Shown: in pieces, positions 10,101-18,174 of the stretch
How the letters are laid out: the number at the start of each line of letters is the position of its first letter
Numbering within the stretch: the stretch's first letter is position 1
Source of the DNA: Timaviella obliquedivisa GSE-PSE-MK23-08B
GTDB taxonomy: Bacteria; Cyanobacteriota; Cyanobacteriia; Elainellales; Elainellaceae
NCBI GenBank assembly: GCA_019358855.1
Contig: JAHHII010000005.1
Span: 124,001 to 188,000 of the forward strand
Reading direction: 5' to 3'
DNA length: 64,000 bases
Position numbers and translations under genes: made by a program
The notes under the pieces: generated by a model
What the model was told of the DNA's origin: nothing
Databases searched by the model: none
The model's input: only the letters and a program-made list of their open reading frames with translations

Positions 10101-12635
10101 AGGTGAAGCAACGCCATACATTTGTGCCATTGTTTGATTACATTCTGATAGATAGCCGTACTGATAAAATTGCTGAATTTGCTCGTCTTCAGGACTACTG
10201 ATTGGTAGCGGCTCTTCAATTTCAAAGCACCAAATCGCTTCTGAACTCTGTTCAACAAATGCTCGGTAACGCTCTTCACTGCGTCGCTCTTGTTGAGCAG
10301 TGGTCTGCCGCAATTGAGCTAATTTTAAGGTTGACTGCACCCGTGCTATCAATTCACGCGCTGAGAAAGGCTTAATCACATAATCATCGGCTCCAGCTTC
10401 TAGTGCTTCAACCCGTGATTCTTCGGCTGCTCGCGCGGACAACAAGACGACAGGCAGATCTTGGGTTTGAGGATCAGATCTTAATTCTTGCAGAAGCTCA
10501 AAACCATTAAGTTTTGGCATCATGACATCAGTGAGAACTAAATCGGGCAAAGGTTTTTTGGTTTTGCCGTTGAGTGATGCTCTGATCAAACAGAGGGCGG
10601 CAGTCCCATCAGCAACCGCTTCAACCTCATAAGATTGGCTCAAGAGTCGCTTGACATACTCGCGCATGTCGGCGTTGTCATCTGCGAGAAGAATGCGACC
10701 CTGTGGCTGCAATGCCGGAGCAGGAGTTTCAGAGGCATCCAGGTTTAGATATTTACGGGTGTCCACATCTTCTTCCGCAATCCAACGAGAGGCTTCTTGA
10801 ACAAATGGAGCTACCCCTAAAGCTGTTGATTGCAACGTCCGATCGCTTTGAATACGTTCTGGAGGCAGGTGAGCAGAACCTAACGGGATGGCGATCGTAA
10901 ATGTTGTGCCTTGTTCTACCACGCTAGTAACGCTAACTGTACCGCCATGCAGCTTGACTAGCTCTTGTACGAGCGATAACCCAATTCCTGAACCTTCATA
11001 CGTCCGAGAACGAGTGCTCACTACTCGGTGAAATCGTTTAAATAAGTGAGGTAGCTCATGAGATGGAATTCCTACGCCTGTGTCTTGTATCGTCAGCACA
11101 ACCTGCTGATCGCTGGTTTGTAAGCGAACTGTGATTTCCCCTTCAAACGTAAACTTGAATGCATTTGAGATTAAGTTAAGAACAATTTTTTCCCATAAAT
11201 CACGATCGACATAAACCCATTCAGGAATAGGCTCACATTCAACGATTAAGTGTAAACCAGCCCGCTCGATCACTGCCCGAAACACACTTGCAAGTTCTGC
11301 TGTAAAAGCAGATAAGTCTATGGGTTCATACAACGCTTGATTCCGTCCTACTTCAATGCGGGAGAAATCGAGTAAAGTATTGACCAACTTTAGTAGGCGC
11401 AATCCGTTACGATGCACTACCTCTAGCGTCTCTCGCAAGGGATGAGATAATTCGTCGGTCGCGTTAGCCAGGGTGTCTTCAAGAGGGCTAAGCATGAGAG
11501 TTAATGGCGTACGAAACTCATGTGAGACATTGCTAAAAAAAGTAGTTTTAGCGTGATTGAGTTCTGCTAATGTCTCTGCTCGTTTACGTTCTTCTTCATA
11601 GGCATTGGCATTGGCAAGACTGGCTGAAATCTGAGCCGCAACTAAATCAATCAATCTTCTATAGTTGTCATCGAACAACCGCAATGGGTTCAACCCTACC
11701 ACCAAGATTCCAGATTGAGCTAGTTGACTCGAGAACGGATCTCCTTCAAAGACAGGCTTTGCGCCCAAAGGTGCGATCAAAGCTTGATGAGGCGATCGCT
11801 GCCAGGCCCCCGTCGGTAATTGACCAAACAAGGCTTCTAAATCAGAAACTAGGTAAGCCTGATGCGTTCTGATGATCTCTCCAAAAGACCAAACTGCATC
11901 AGAATCGAATGGAACAGATTCGACTGCTGCTGCATGATGGCGATCGATTCCACACGTTCCTGCTAAGGAAAAGCATGATCGATCGAGATCAGCTAGATAA
12001 ATCATCGCAAACGGCAAATCATAGGGATTGGTTTCTAAACAACTTGCACTCAGCGCACAAACTTCTTCAAAAGTGCGGGCATCAGCGGTTTGGGCAGCGA
12101 GTTCTCGCAACAGCATAAGCTGGCGATCGCCCATAATACGCTGCGTGTCGTTAGTGTTAGCACAAATAATACCGCCCGTGTTCCCTTGATCATCAGGCAC
12201 CGGACTATAGGAGAAGGTGTAATACGTTTCCTCTGGATAGCCATTGCGTTCCATGATCAGTAGCAATGCTTCATCATAAGTTCCCTCATTCTTAAACATT
12301 GCAGATTCTGCTCGCGGGCCCACCTGATCCCAAATCTCGCGCCACACCGCAGCAGCCGGTTGACCTAATGCCGCCGGATGTTTTCCGCCCACAATTTCTC
12401 GATAAGCATCGTTATAGAGATTAATAAGTTCCTTCCCCCACCAGACAAACATGGGCTGCCGAGAAGTTAACATAATACGAACTGCTGTTTTAAGGCTTTG
12501 CGACCATTGCTCTACGGCTCCTAAAGGTGTTCGAGTCCAATCGTGCGATCGCATGAGCGCACCCATCTCACCCCCGCCTGCAAATAAGCTGTTTTCTATC
12601 TTTGTCTCCTGCCTAGCCTGCTGATCCTCGGTCAT
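7146..12635 (-). CDS. Double-core hybrid sensor histidine kinase with multiple PAS domains
   Basis: This kinase of 1829 aa begins MTEDQQARQET. The start is fixed by an ATGA overlap with the stop of the upstream HTH gene; a longer open frame upstream overlaps that gene and is unlikely. The order is an N-terminal PAS-like domain, a GAF-like domain, a first HisKA (His372, VSHEFRTPL) with HATPase, and a first receiver (Asp703, LTDVMMPKLNGF). About five PAS/PAC units follow, then a second HisKA (His1471, [11 protein letters not shown]), HATPase (GLGLGLAIV) and a final receiver (Asp1760). Two full kinase cores and two receivers in one chain suggest an internal relay. No membrane segments are seen. 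Confidence 0.92.
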   Translation of the reverse strand: MTEDQQARQETKIENSLFAGGGEMGALMRSHDWTRTPLGAVEQWSQSLKTAVRIMLTSRQPMFVWWGKELINLYNDAYREIVGGKHPAALGQPAAAVWREIWDQVGPRAESAMFKNEGTYDEALLLIMERNGYPEETYYTFSYSPVPDDQGNTGGIICANTNDTQRIMGDRQLMLLRELAAQTADARTFEEVCALSASCLETNPYDLPFAMIYLADLDRSCFSLAGTCGIDRHHAAAVESVPFDSDAVWSFGEIIRTHQAYLVSDLEALFGQLPTGAWQRSPHQALIAPLGAKPVFEGDPFSSQLAQSGILVVGLNPLRLFDDNYRRLIDLVAAQISASLANANAYEEERKRAETLAELNHAKTTFFSNVSHEFRTPLTLMLSPLEDTLANATDELSHPLRETLEVVHRNGLRLLKLVNTLLDFSRIEVGRNQALYEPIDLSAFTAELASVFRAVIERAGLHLIVECEPIPEWVYVDRDLWEKIVLNLISNAFKFTFEGEITVRLQTSDQQVVLTIQDTGVGIPSHELPHLFKRFHRVVSTRSRTYEGSGIGLSLVQELVKLHGGTVSVTSVVEQGTTFTIAIPLGSAHLPPERIQSDRTLQSTALGVAPFVQEASRWIAEEDVDTRKYLNLDASETPAPALQPQGRILLADDNADMREYVKRLLSQSYEVEAVADGTAALCLIRASLNGKTKKPLPDLVLTDVMMPKLNGFELLQELRSDPQTQDLPVVLLSARAAEESRVEALEAGADDYVIKPFSARELIARVQSTLKLAQLRQTTAQQERRSEERYRAFVEQSSEAIWCFEIEEPLPISSPEDEQIQQFYQYGYLSECNQTMAQMYGVASPEELIGARLGDFLVQSNLKNIEYLRAFIGSDYRLVDAESYGVDQQGNSKIFLNNLVGVVEDEKLLRAWGTQRDITDRKQAEERLQLYADVVRNTQVGMVVWQLEDSNDPGSFRLLIANPMASAATGINFEPLIGMSMAETFPMLIQTSLVQQYMTVVRTGEALDLGEVPYQEDGITAGIYSLKAFPLPNQCLGLSFENITDRRRTEAQLRETQHFNQQVAETMPGILFVHDLLEQRNVYFNRQITDLLGYTTEQIQAMGINIVPTIIHPNDLGHVADHFEAFRSAPEGAVLGLEYQARHANGEWRWMYSRSVVFSRTAENLPRQILGVSIDISDRKHSEESLQNAQSQLESALEAGAIYTWRWKILENQLFVNAGFAHLFGIAPEQAINGLPVEAFVNSIHPDDRDRVVASTDRSIETGENFTSEYRVCTASGEERWVTARGRVEYDADGTAIAFPGALADITEQKQIEEILRQREAELRLVTNSVPALISFVDREQRYRFNNRGYEEWFGHPASEVYGKCLWEVLGKTGYDIIRPYVEQVLKGEQVTFETYVATVDEKTRDVSVTYVPRLDDCGTVQGFVALINDISDRKRAEFEREQLLAREQEAREQAESANRIKDEFLAVLSHELRTPLNPILGWSKLLRRGNLDATKTAHALETIERNAKLQTQLIEDLLDVSRILQGKLSLKMSPVDLTATLNAALETVQLSAEAKSIQLETHFNATEQVLGDSARLQQVVWNLLSNAIKFTSTGGSVSIRSERIESQVQIQVSDTGRGIPDTFLPYVFEYFRQADGSTTRTFGGLGLGLAIVRHLVELHGGTVRADSPGENQGATFTVTLPLIQTKHEHLDASNSPSCEFDSLTSLTGIRILLVDDEIDSLELITFILEQAGATVISMPSAIAALGAFAQAQPNVLVSDIGMPEMDGYMLIKQIRRLPQNEKIPAIALTAYAGEIDHRQALAAGFQRHLSKPVDPTQLVDTIRLLAAY

Positions 12636-12937
12636 TCTTCCTGCCCTGCCTCTACAAAATACTGAGTCAGAAGCTGCTTGCTTTGATTCTGTACAGCCAT
12701 TGATGGAGACAAACTTAATTGATTGACAAATGATTGAATCTGCTTCATTGCCAGAGGTGAAGGCTGAATATGTCCATTCTCCCATCGATTAATTGTTTCA
12801 TAAGAAACTCCCAATGCTGCTGCAAGCTGTACTTGTGTTAGCTGCGTCAACTGCCGAATTTCGTGAATCAGCGTGCTAACAGCAGGTTGTACGAGCCCAT
12901 TTGTCGGTTTGGAAATTTCCCGTTTAACCAGTTTCAT
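12632..12937 (-). CDS. XRE-type helix-turn-helix regulator
   Basis: This is a small DNA-binding protein of about 101 aa from the start MKLVKREISK. Its HTH shows IRQLTQLTQVQLAAALGVSY followed by ETINRWENG, the classic Cro/C1-type layout with the recognition helix before RWENG. Longer starts exist (ATG at 12964, TTG at 13027); none has a good ribosome site, so the start is uncertain. The stop overlaps the start of the giant kinase gene (ATGA), so the two are translationally coupled. Inference: it is either the output regulator for the kinases downstream or an autoregulator of the operon. Confidence 0.8.
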   Translation of the reverse strand: MKLVKREISKPTNGLVQPAVSTLIHEIRQLTQLTQVQLAAALGVSYETINRWENGHIQPSPLAMKQIQSFVNQLSLSPSMAVQNQSKQLLTQYFVEAGQEE

Positions 12938-13160
12938 AAGCGTGCTTAATATGGCAAGTGTCATATTAGTTTTCAGCAAAATGAAAGAGAAATCAATCTC
13001 TCCTAAGGGGGATTGACTAAATGTCAACCTATCTAAATAGTGATTATTGGAAGGAAAATATAAGTATTATGAATCTAACTAGGTCTATTCCATCTTGGAA
13101 CATTTTTAGAAAAGGTCAATGTTACAAAACTGCGCAGCGTTGCGATCGCTCTGGTGCTCT

Positions 13161-14123
13161 TTACCAAGAACCTGTGTGATCTAAGAAGGGCGAAAACTCT
13201 GGATCTGACCCTCGTAAAGGAATGCTGCCTTCCACTCGATATCCTTGATGCAACTGGAAGCGAAACAAGCGCTCTGCCCCTTTATAAGCAGTGATTTCAG
13301 TCCCTTTCCAAATGACTTCAGCGGTGCCTGTTAGATAGAGCAGACTACCTTGCCCAAAGTTTACAAACAGCAGTCCTGCACGAGGATTTAACTCCAGATT
13401 GCCAAAAGTGTTGAAGTGACCATTGCCAGAGAAGTCGGGAATGGTCAAGGTCTGATGATGATCAATGCGCACGAAGCCAGGTTTGCCCCCCCGATGAGAG
13501 ACATCTACGCCGCTTGCAGCACCTACTGATTCGTCTTGATATGACGTTGCAATGAAGAACGTGTCAGCTGCCGTAATTATGGCTTGTTCCACTGTTCCTA
13601 ATGTTGTGATCTGATAAACCGATGGACAAAGAGATACTTCATCTGGATCTAATTCAAACCTGCGTGCCTGAATGTATTGAGGACAGTTACCAAAGCTTTG
13701 TCTCACTTGTATCTCAAACCCGTCTGGATGAGTTTCTATAACTGTTCCATTAAGGCGATTACGACGACGCGTCTGTAGTTCTATACCGAGTAAACCGATA
13801 TCAATTCCGTTAGCAAGGGTTGTGACTAAGGGATCTCCAAACAGAGGTTTAGCAATCACTTGCAAAGTGCGATCGCTAGGCGAAGAGAGAAAGCCTGGCT
13901 CTCCGACTAAAATAGAAGCCCAAGGGCTGCCGACTGCATCCACAGTGCCCACAATCACATAGGGAAGTTGAGCAAAGAACTGCCGAAACTGTTCAGGAAG
14001 ATAGTCTCGAATGGCTCGTCGTCCTTGCTGATCCATTCGCTGCTGGATGCCGAGTCGGGCTTGAATGGTCAGTTCGCCGGGGTGAAAAGGAGATGCGCTA
14101 CCTGACCAGCCTGAATTTACCAT
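13161..14123 (-). CDS. Pyridoxamine 5'-phosphate oxidase-like FMN-binding protein
   Basis: This 320-aa protein has the split-barrel flavin fold of the pyridoxamine phosphate oxidase-related family. Marks are MDQQGRRAIRDYLPEQFRQF near the N-terminus, then YVIVGTVDAVGSPWASILVG and a later NLELNPRAGLLFVNF strand. Length and layout match the long, two-barrel form common in bacteria, not the short PdxH. The start has a clear ribosome site (GGGAAG) 8-13 bases upstream. The reaction is unknown; relatives reduce or bind F420- or FMN-linked substrates. A GST gene lies 32 bp upstream on the same strand, so both may be under the TetR-type control described for that promoter. Confidence 0.83.
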   Translation of the reverse strand: MVNSGWSGSASPFHPGELTIQARLGIQQRMDQQGRRAIRDYLPEQFRQFFAQLPYVIVGTVDAVGSPWASILVGEPGFLSSPSDRTLQVIAKPLFGDPLVTTLANGIDIGLLGIELQTRRRNRLNGTVIETHPDGFEIQVRQSFGNCPQYIQARRFELDPDEVSLCPSVYQITTLGTVEQAIITAADTFFIATSYQDESVGAASGVDVSHRGGKPGFVRIDHHQTLTIPDFSGNGHFNTFGNLELNPRAGLLFVNFGQGSLLYLTGTAEVIWKGTEITAYKGAERLFRFQLHQGYRVEGSIPLRGSDPEFSPFLDHTGSW

Positions 14124-14155
14124 TTTATTTTTCTTCCCTTTAAGGAACGTGATGC

Positions 14156-14755
14156 CTACAGTCCTGCCATAGAAATGTAACCAGGGAGTTGTTTAACGCG
14201 ATCGATCCAGGTCAACACATGGGGATATAGAGCCAAATCAATCTTGCCATCTTGTGCCAGAGCCACGTAAGGAAAAACAGCAATATCAGCGATCGTGGGA
14301 TGCTCCAACTCTAACCAGAGGCGATCGCTTAAGCGTTGGTTCAGTTGTGTCAGGATGTGTTCTGCTTTCTGATGCGCCCGTTCAATGTTGATGTTAGATA
14401 TGCCAAACAAATAATAAAGCCGAGCTTGTTCAGGGCCTTGACGCACTTCTCCGGCTGCAATAGATAACCAGCGAACCACTTGTGCTAACAGTAAAGCATC
14501 TAAAGGGAGCCACGAGTCGCCGCCATATTGCCGCGCCAAGTATACCAAAATGGCTTGAGCATCTGCTAATTTGAGGTCGCCATCAACTAACAAAGGCACT
14601 TGCCCAAACGAGTTGAGGGCAAGATATTCTGGCGAATTTTGTTCACCTTTCATCAAGTCCACTTTGATCCATTCGTATTCGAGGGTTAACAGTTCTAGCA
14701 GCAGTCTGACCTTGTAGCTGTTACCAGACATTGCGTGACCATAGAGTTTGATCAT
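14156..14755 (-). CDS. Glutathione S-transferase family protein
   Basis: This GST of 199 aa starts at MIKLYGHAMSGNSYKVRLLL, where AAAGAG precedes the ATG. The N-terminal thioredoxin-like part has the cis-Pro region FGQVPLLVDGDLKLADAQAI (about 50-70), which binds the glutathione backbone. The helical C-terminal part has the conserved PTIADIAVFPYV. An open frame of 31 more codons upstream runs across the operator region and is not the start. It likely conjugates or reduces electrophiles in the cytoplasm. It is divergent from a TetR-type gene with two operator palindromes between them and is probably its target. Confidence 0.9.
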   Translation of the reverse strand: MIKLYGHAMSGNSYKVRLLLELLTLEYEWIKVDLMKGEQNSPEYLALNSFGQVPLLVDGDLKLADAQAILVYLARQYGGDSWLPLDALLLAQVVRWLSIAAGEVRQGPEQARLYYLFGISNINIERAHQKAEHILTQLNQRLSDRLWLELEHPTIADIAVFPYVALAQDGKIDLALYPHVLTWIDRVKQLPGYISMAGL

Positions 14756-14783
14756 AGAGTTTCTCTTTAAGGTATCCGGTATG

Positions 14784-14826
14784 TACCGAGCGTTCGGTAT
14801 GATGAGACTGTACTGAACGTTCGGTA
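14784..14826. promoter_or_regulatory. Paired palindromic operators for the TetR-type regulator
   Basis: Two near-identical 16-bp palindromes, TACCGAGCGTTCGGTA (14784-14799) and TACTGAACGTTCGGTA (14811-14826), lie between the divergent GST and TetR genes with starts 27 bp apart. The half site is ACCGA/TCGGT. Position, symmetry and divergent layout are typical of TetR operators; binding itself is inferred. Confidence 0.8.
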
Positions 14827-14872
14827 TAATTGTCAATAGCTCAATCAAGTTTTTTTATGAGTTTCAAAAGCG

Positions 14873-15487
14873 ATGTCTAAGCAAACCTACGCCCCCACTC
14901 TGCTCGACTTATTTCGGCAGTTTGGCTACGATGGCGTTACAGTATCTAAAATTTCCCAGGCAACGGGTTTGGGCAAAGCCAGTCTTTACCATCACTTTCC
15001 GGGTGGCAAAGATGAGATGGTAGAAACGGTGTTGATGTCGCTGGAGAAAGGATTAGAGCAGATTGTTTTAGAAGTTGTGCAAAGTGAAGGTAATGCGCTG
15101 ACGCGGTTGCAGCACATGTGCGATCGCCTCAGTAAGGTATACAATCAGGGGCAAAAACCTTGTGTACTGGCGGCTCTAATGCTGGGTTCAGCAAAGGAGG
15201 TCTTTCAAGAGCGAGTGCAAACTCTCCTGCAATTATGGATTAATGCGATCGCTTCAATTTTGGTTGAAGCAGGCATGAATGATGCGATCGCCCGTGAACG
15301 GGGAGAGGATGGTGTTATTGCTATTCAAGGTGCCTTAATCCTATCTCAGGGGTTAAACGATCCGACCTCTTTTCAGCGAGTGATGCGACAGTTGCCCCAA
15401 ACTTTGTGTCATGGTTTGCCCAAGCATAAAACTAGGGCGAAGAAAACGAGAAAGGTTATGTGTGCTCGGATCAGGTTTATCTGCTGA
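14873..15487 (+). CDS. TetR/AcrR family transcriptional regulator
   Basis: This 204-aa regulator has an N-terminal TetR helix-turn-helix (about 8-55: GYDGVTVSKISQATGLGKAS then LYHHFPGGKDEM), and its C-terminal half is the variable ligand-binding helical part. The C-terminal 20 residues are rich in Lys/Arg (KHKTRAKKTRK) and may be a poorly conserved tail. It is divergent from a GST gene. It should repress the GST/FMN-protein operon and itself through the two palindromes upstream, with release by an electrophile or drug-like ligand (inference from the neighbouring genes). Confidence 0.9.
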   Translation: MSKQTYAPTLLDLFRQFGYDGVTVSKISQATGLGKASLYHHFPGGKDEMVETVLMSLEKGLEQIVLEVVQSEGNALTRLQHMCDRLSKVYNQGQKPCVLAALMLGSAKEVFQERVQTLLQLWINAIASILVEAGMNDAIARERGEDGVIAIQGALILSQGLNDPTSFQRVMRQLPQTLCHGLPKHKTRAKKTRKVMCARIRFIC

Positions 15488-15494
15488 TGTTAAT

Positions 15495-15528
15495 CCTGCT
15501 GAAGAACTTAGCCTGCTGAAGAACTTAG
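15495..15528. repeat. Tandem duplication of a 17-bp unit
   Basis: CCTGCTGAAGAACTTAG occurs twice in direct succession just after the TetR stop codon, in the gap between convergent genes. Confidence 0.8.
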
Positions 15529-15587
15529 AAGGATGTACCTGGAGTTGCGAGACAGCCAATGTAGCGAAGATACCTAAAGAGCCATCA

Positions 15588-16415
15588 CTAATAGCTTCGT
15601 AATAGGGGCTTCTTTGTATACTGCAAGGGAGCAGAGCGCATTGTGTCAGGCCAGCAATAGTCTTCTAATTTAGTCTCGCCTTGGCGGCAACCCACAAGGC
15701 GAACATAGCCCAGGTAGTTGCCCCGATCGGCTTCAAGCGTCCTAATTTCTGCGTCATTATCAGGAGATACGATCTTTTGCCAATCAAGCCATACTTGCCA
15801 GCCCTCTGCCATATTGTCGGCTAAGGTTACGTCTAAAATGTGCGTCCGGTTCCAATGTCGTTGCCACCAGACTGCCGAGTGGAGACACCAAAAATCTTGG
15901 CTCCAGATTTCTTGAAGATGGTCAGGAACTTGGTCGGCAATTTCCTGCATCAATCCAGCGCCGACGATCGCCACTGTTCCGCCTGGTTTAACAAAATGAG
16001 CCAGGTAGTTGAGATACAGATCATCTGTTCCAAAGTAAGGAAATGAGTCGATGCAAACAATCGCATCAAAGAAGCCTTCTGCAAATGGCAGCGATCGGGC
16101 ATCAGCGCGAAGAGGAAAAACATTGTCCTCGACCCCGGCATCTCGAATTCGCTGGATATTCTCCGAGGCGCTGAGCCATAAGTCGGTTGCCCAAACCTGC
16201 ACACCAAATTCGCGGTGCAGAAAGATCGAGGAAGCAGCCCGTCCACAGCCGAGGTCTAACACTCGCATACCGGGTTGCAAATCCAGCGCTGTTGTGAGCC
16301 ACTCGGTCAACCAAAGGGAATTTGCTCCACCGCTGACGCTAGACATTACCCATTCTGGGTGGTATTGCGAAGAGCGTGGGAATCGTTTGGAGACAAGCTG
16401 TTGATCTGTATTCAT
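15588..16415 (-). CDS. Class I SAM-dependent methyltransferase
   Basis: This is a 275-aa Rossmann-fold methyltransferase. The start MNTDQQLVSKRF follows an AGGAG site at ideal distance; an upstream in-frame ATG would cover that site. Motif I is VLDLGCGRAASSIFLHREFG (about residues 50-69), with the SAM-binding acidic residue in VWATDLW, and motif IV is DAIVCIDSFPYFGTDDLYL. A C-terminal Trp-rich region (WSQDFWCLHSAVWWQRHW) probably shapes the acceptor site. The acceptor is unknown. It lies 31 bp after a GNAT acetyltransferase on the same strand, so the two may be co-transcribed. Confidence 0.87.
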   Translation of the reverse strand: MNTDQQLVSKRFPRSSQYHPEWVMSSVSGGANSLWLTEWLTTALDLQPGMRVLDLGCGRAASSIFLHREFGVQVWATDLWLSASENIQRIRDAGVEDNVFPLRADARSLPFAEGFFDAIVCIDSFPYFGTDDLYLNYLAHFVKPGGTVAIVGAGLMQEIADQVPDHLQEIWSQDFWCLHSAVWWQRHWNRTHILDVTLADNMAEGWQVWLDWQKIVSPDNDAEIRTLEADRGNYLGYVRLVGCRQGETKLEDYCWPDTMRSAPLQYTKKPLLRSY

Positions 16416-16446
16416 ATCAATCTCCTGTGTTGAATTAACCATAATA

Positions 16447-17322
16447 TTAACATCGTGCAGAACGAGGAAGCATAAAGGGTTGTCCTTCTGCGGTAAACGA
16501 ACCTCGAACCATTAAATACGCATCTTCTAATACGTGAGGTATCGCTTGAGCTTCAACTTCCAAGCGATCGGGACTAAAGTAAAAGGTGATTTCTTTAACG
16601 AGGTGAGGAATGTACTTGAGAATCTCTACCAGCGAAATTGAGTGATCAGCAACGATGTCAAATATGCGTAAGCGATCGCTTTCTTGCTCCATCACGACTA
16701 ATGCATCCAGATCTTCAGCATAATACAGCGATCGGCTAGCTTCGTTAACAAAAAACACGGCTTTCTCAGAGAAAACTCCCACCACATTGGAAACTGGAAT
16801 GCGCGTATCGAGTAAGCGGTGCAGTAGAGCACGGTCATTCTCATGTTCTAGGTTCAGTACACGGAAGCTATCTTTTCGAGATGATTCTTTACACGCCACT
16901 GTGAACATAGATTCTAATGCTATTCGGAAGTTAAAGGGGTAATATAGCTCTGGTTGAGAAGTGGTTAGAACTACCGTTTTGTACCGAGTATCACAATACT
17001 CTAGCGCAGCTTCCATGCAGTCCCGATAATGTCCCTGGCGACGAAACTGGGGATGGGTTGCGACTGCGTGGATACCTCCTGCGCGCACCGATTGTCCCAT
17101 TATCCATAGCGGCAGTTCCAGAACTCCGACATGGGCGATCGCCTTCCCTTCTGCAAATTTCATAAAGGGAACTGATGCCGCCTCCCAGGATGCGCCTAGC
17201 TCTCGTCCTATACTGGCAAATTTTTGTAGTTCAATTTCTGGAAAGACGATATCTAGCAAGTCGAAGAGGCGATCGCTCAGACTCTGATCTGCGACGAAAG
17301 ATCGTTGTAAACTTTGGATCAT
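16447..17322 (-). CDS. GNAT family N-acetyltransferase (Eis-like)
   Basis: This 291-aa acetyltransferase carries the acetyl-CoA pyrophosphate loop in ATHPQFRRQGHYR (about residues 87-99, Q/R-x-x-G-x pattern), preceded by the beta-strand VRAGGIHAVA. Further on, VVLTTSQPELYYPFNFR matches the CoA-proximal Tyr region of Eis-like enzymes, which acetylate amines. A GGTGA ribosome site precedes the ATG. Upstream on the same strand is the DUF924 gene (95 bp away) and downstream the methyltransferase, so a small operon of modifying enzymes is likely. The substrate is unknown. Confidence 0.83.
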   Translation of the reverse strand: MIQSLQRSFVADQSLSDRLFDLLDIVFPEIELQKFASIGRELGASWEAASVPFMKFAEGKAIAHVGVLELPLWIMGQSVRAGGIHAVATHPQFRRQGHYRDCMEAALEYCDTRYKTVVLTTSQPELYYPFNFRIALESMFTVACKESSRKDSFRVLNLEHENDRALLHRLLDTRIPVSNVVGVFSEKAVFFVNEASRSLYYAEDLDALVVMEQESDRLRIFDIVADHSISLVEILKYIPHLVKEITFYFSPDRLEVEAQAIPHVLEDAYLMVRGSFTAEGQPFMLPRSARC

Positions 17323-17417
17323 TTTATTTCACCACATAGGTTCTACTTCAGACATGGCAATCTCTGCTTTCAGTCAGGTTGAAAATCTGAATTAACACTT
17401 CTGGACTAAGAGCGACT

Positions 17418-18155
17418 TCAAGAACTAAAGAGAAATTGCGATAGATGGAGTGGCATCGATCGCTTGTGGACGAGTTGTCCACTGGCAAAGTACTCCAGTT
17501 CATCGGCGGTTGACTGCCTTCCTAGCGCCTCGTTGCGCTGAGGATGGCGACCAAAACGAGCAACTACGTCCTGATGCCCACGGGCTTGTGTCGCAGAAAA
17601 TTCTAGCAGAGCCCGATACTCTTGAGGTGTCTCTTGCGCCAGATCATCTGCTAGCTTAACCGCTAGTTCTAGGTTGGTAAGATCTTCAGAATGTCCTAGA
17701 GGCAGCAAGAAGAAGGTCTTCTCCCAAGGAGTTTTGAGATCTGTATAGTGACCTATCTTAATCCCCTCGATCGCCAGTGCACAAGCTTTTGAGTCCTGTG
17801 CGAAGGCTTGTGCTGTTCCCTTATAAATCGATCGGGAAAACTGGTCGAGGACGATAATTAGCGCCAGCCGCGATCGGGGTTCACTAGACCAAATGCCAAA
17901 ATCACCCCGCGCAGCTTGTTCATAAAGGAGTAAAAAATGCTCGTTGATAGCCGCATCTGCACCTCCGCGAAACCACCAGTCCCACCGCCGAACCATTGCT
18001 GCTTGATTACCGCTAGGTTGAGTCGGGAACCAGAACTGAAGCACATCTTCAGATCGATCGCCTTCAGATCGATAGTCTTCAGATCGATCGCCTACTTTCT
18101 CAATAGGTCGAAATTTTATCGGGTTTGAATCAGGGCTTGAATTAGTAGTTGTCAT
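17418..18155 (-). CDS. DUF924 family protein
   Basis: This 245-aa helical protein belongs to the DUF924 family. Seen are VLQFWFP, the RRWDWWFRGG segment, LALIIVLDQFSRSIYKGTAQAF and FFLLPLGHSEDL, which match the family's TPR-like core; no enzyme activity is established. The N-terminal 35 residues are non-conserved and contain three copies of a five-residue unit (GDRSE/DYRSE) encoded by a 15-bp tandem repeat. AGGAG precedes the ATG. A 150-bp mobile-like element begins about 20 bp upstream of this ATG and fills the gap to the VOC-like gene. Confidence 0.85.
   Translation of the reverse strand: MTTTNSSPDSNPIKFRPIEKVGDRSEDYRSEGDRSEDVLQFWFPTQPSGNQAAMVRRWDWWFRGGADAAINEHFLLLYEQAARGDFGIWSSEPRSRLALIIVLDQFSRSIYKGTAQAFAQDSKACALAIEGIKIGHYTDLKTPWEKTFFLLPLGHSEDLTNLELAVKLADDLAQETPQEYRALLEFSATQARGHQDVVARFGRHPQRNEALGRQSTADELEYFASGQLVHKRSMPLHLSQFLFSS
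18047..18091. repeat. In-frame 15-bp tandem repeat, 3 copies
   Basis: CTTCAGATCGATCGC is repeated three times (middle copy with two changes) inside the start of the DUF924 gene. It adds five residues per copy, so copy number change would keep the reading frame. Confidence 0.85.
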
Positions 18156-18174
18156 AATACGTTCTCCTACCTCA

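Noticed and set aside
12636-12785. N-terminal extension of the double-core kinase (start MGEWTYSAF)
   Set aside because: It overlaps the HTH gene in another frame by 150 bp, while the ATG at 12635 forms a clean ATGA overlap and starts the conserved part.
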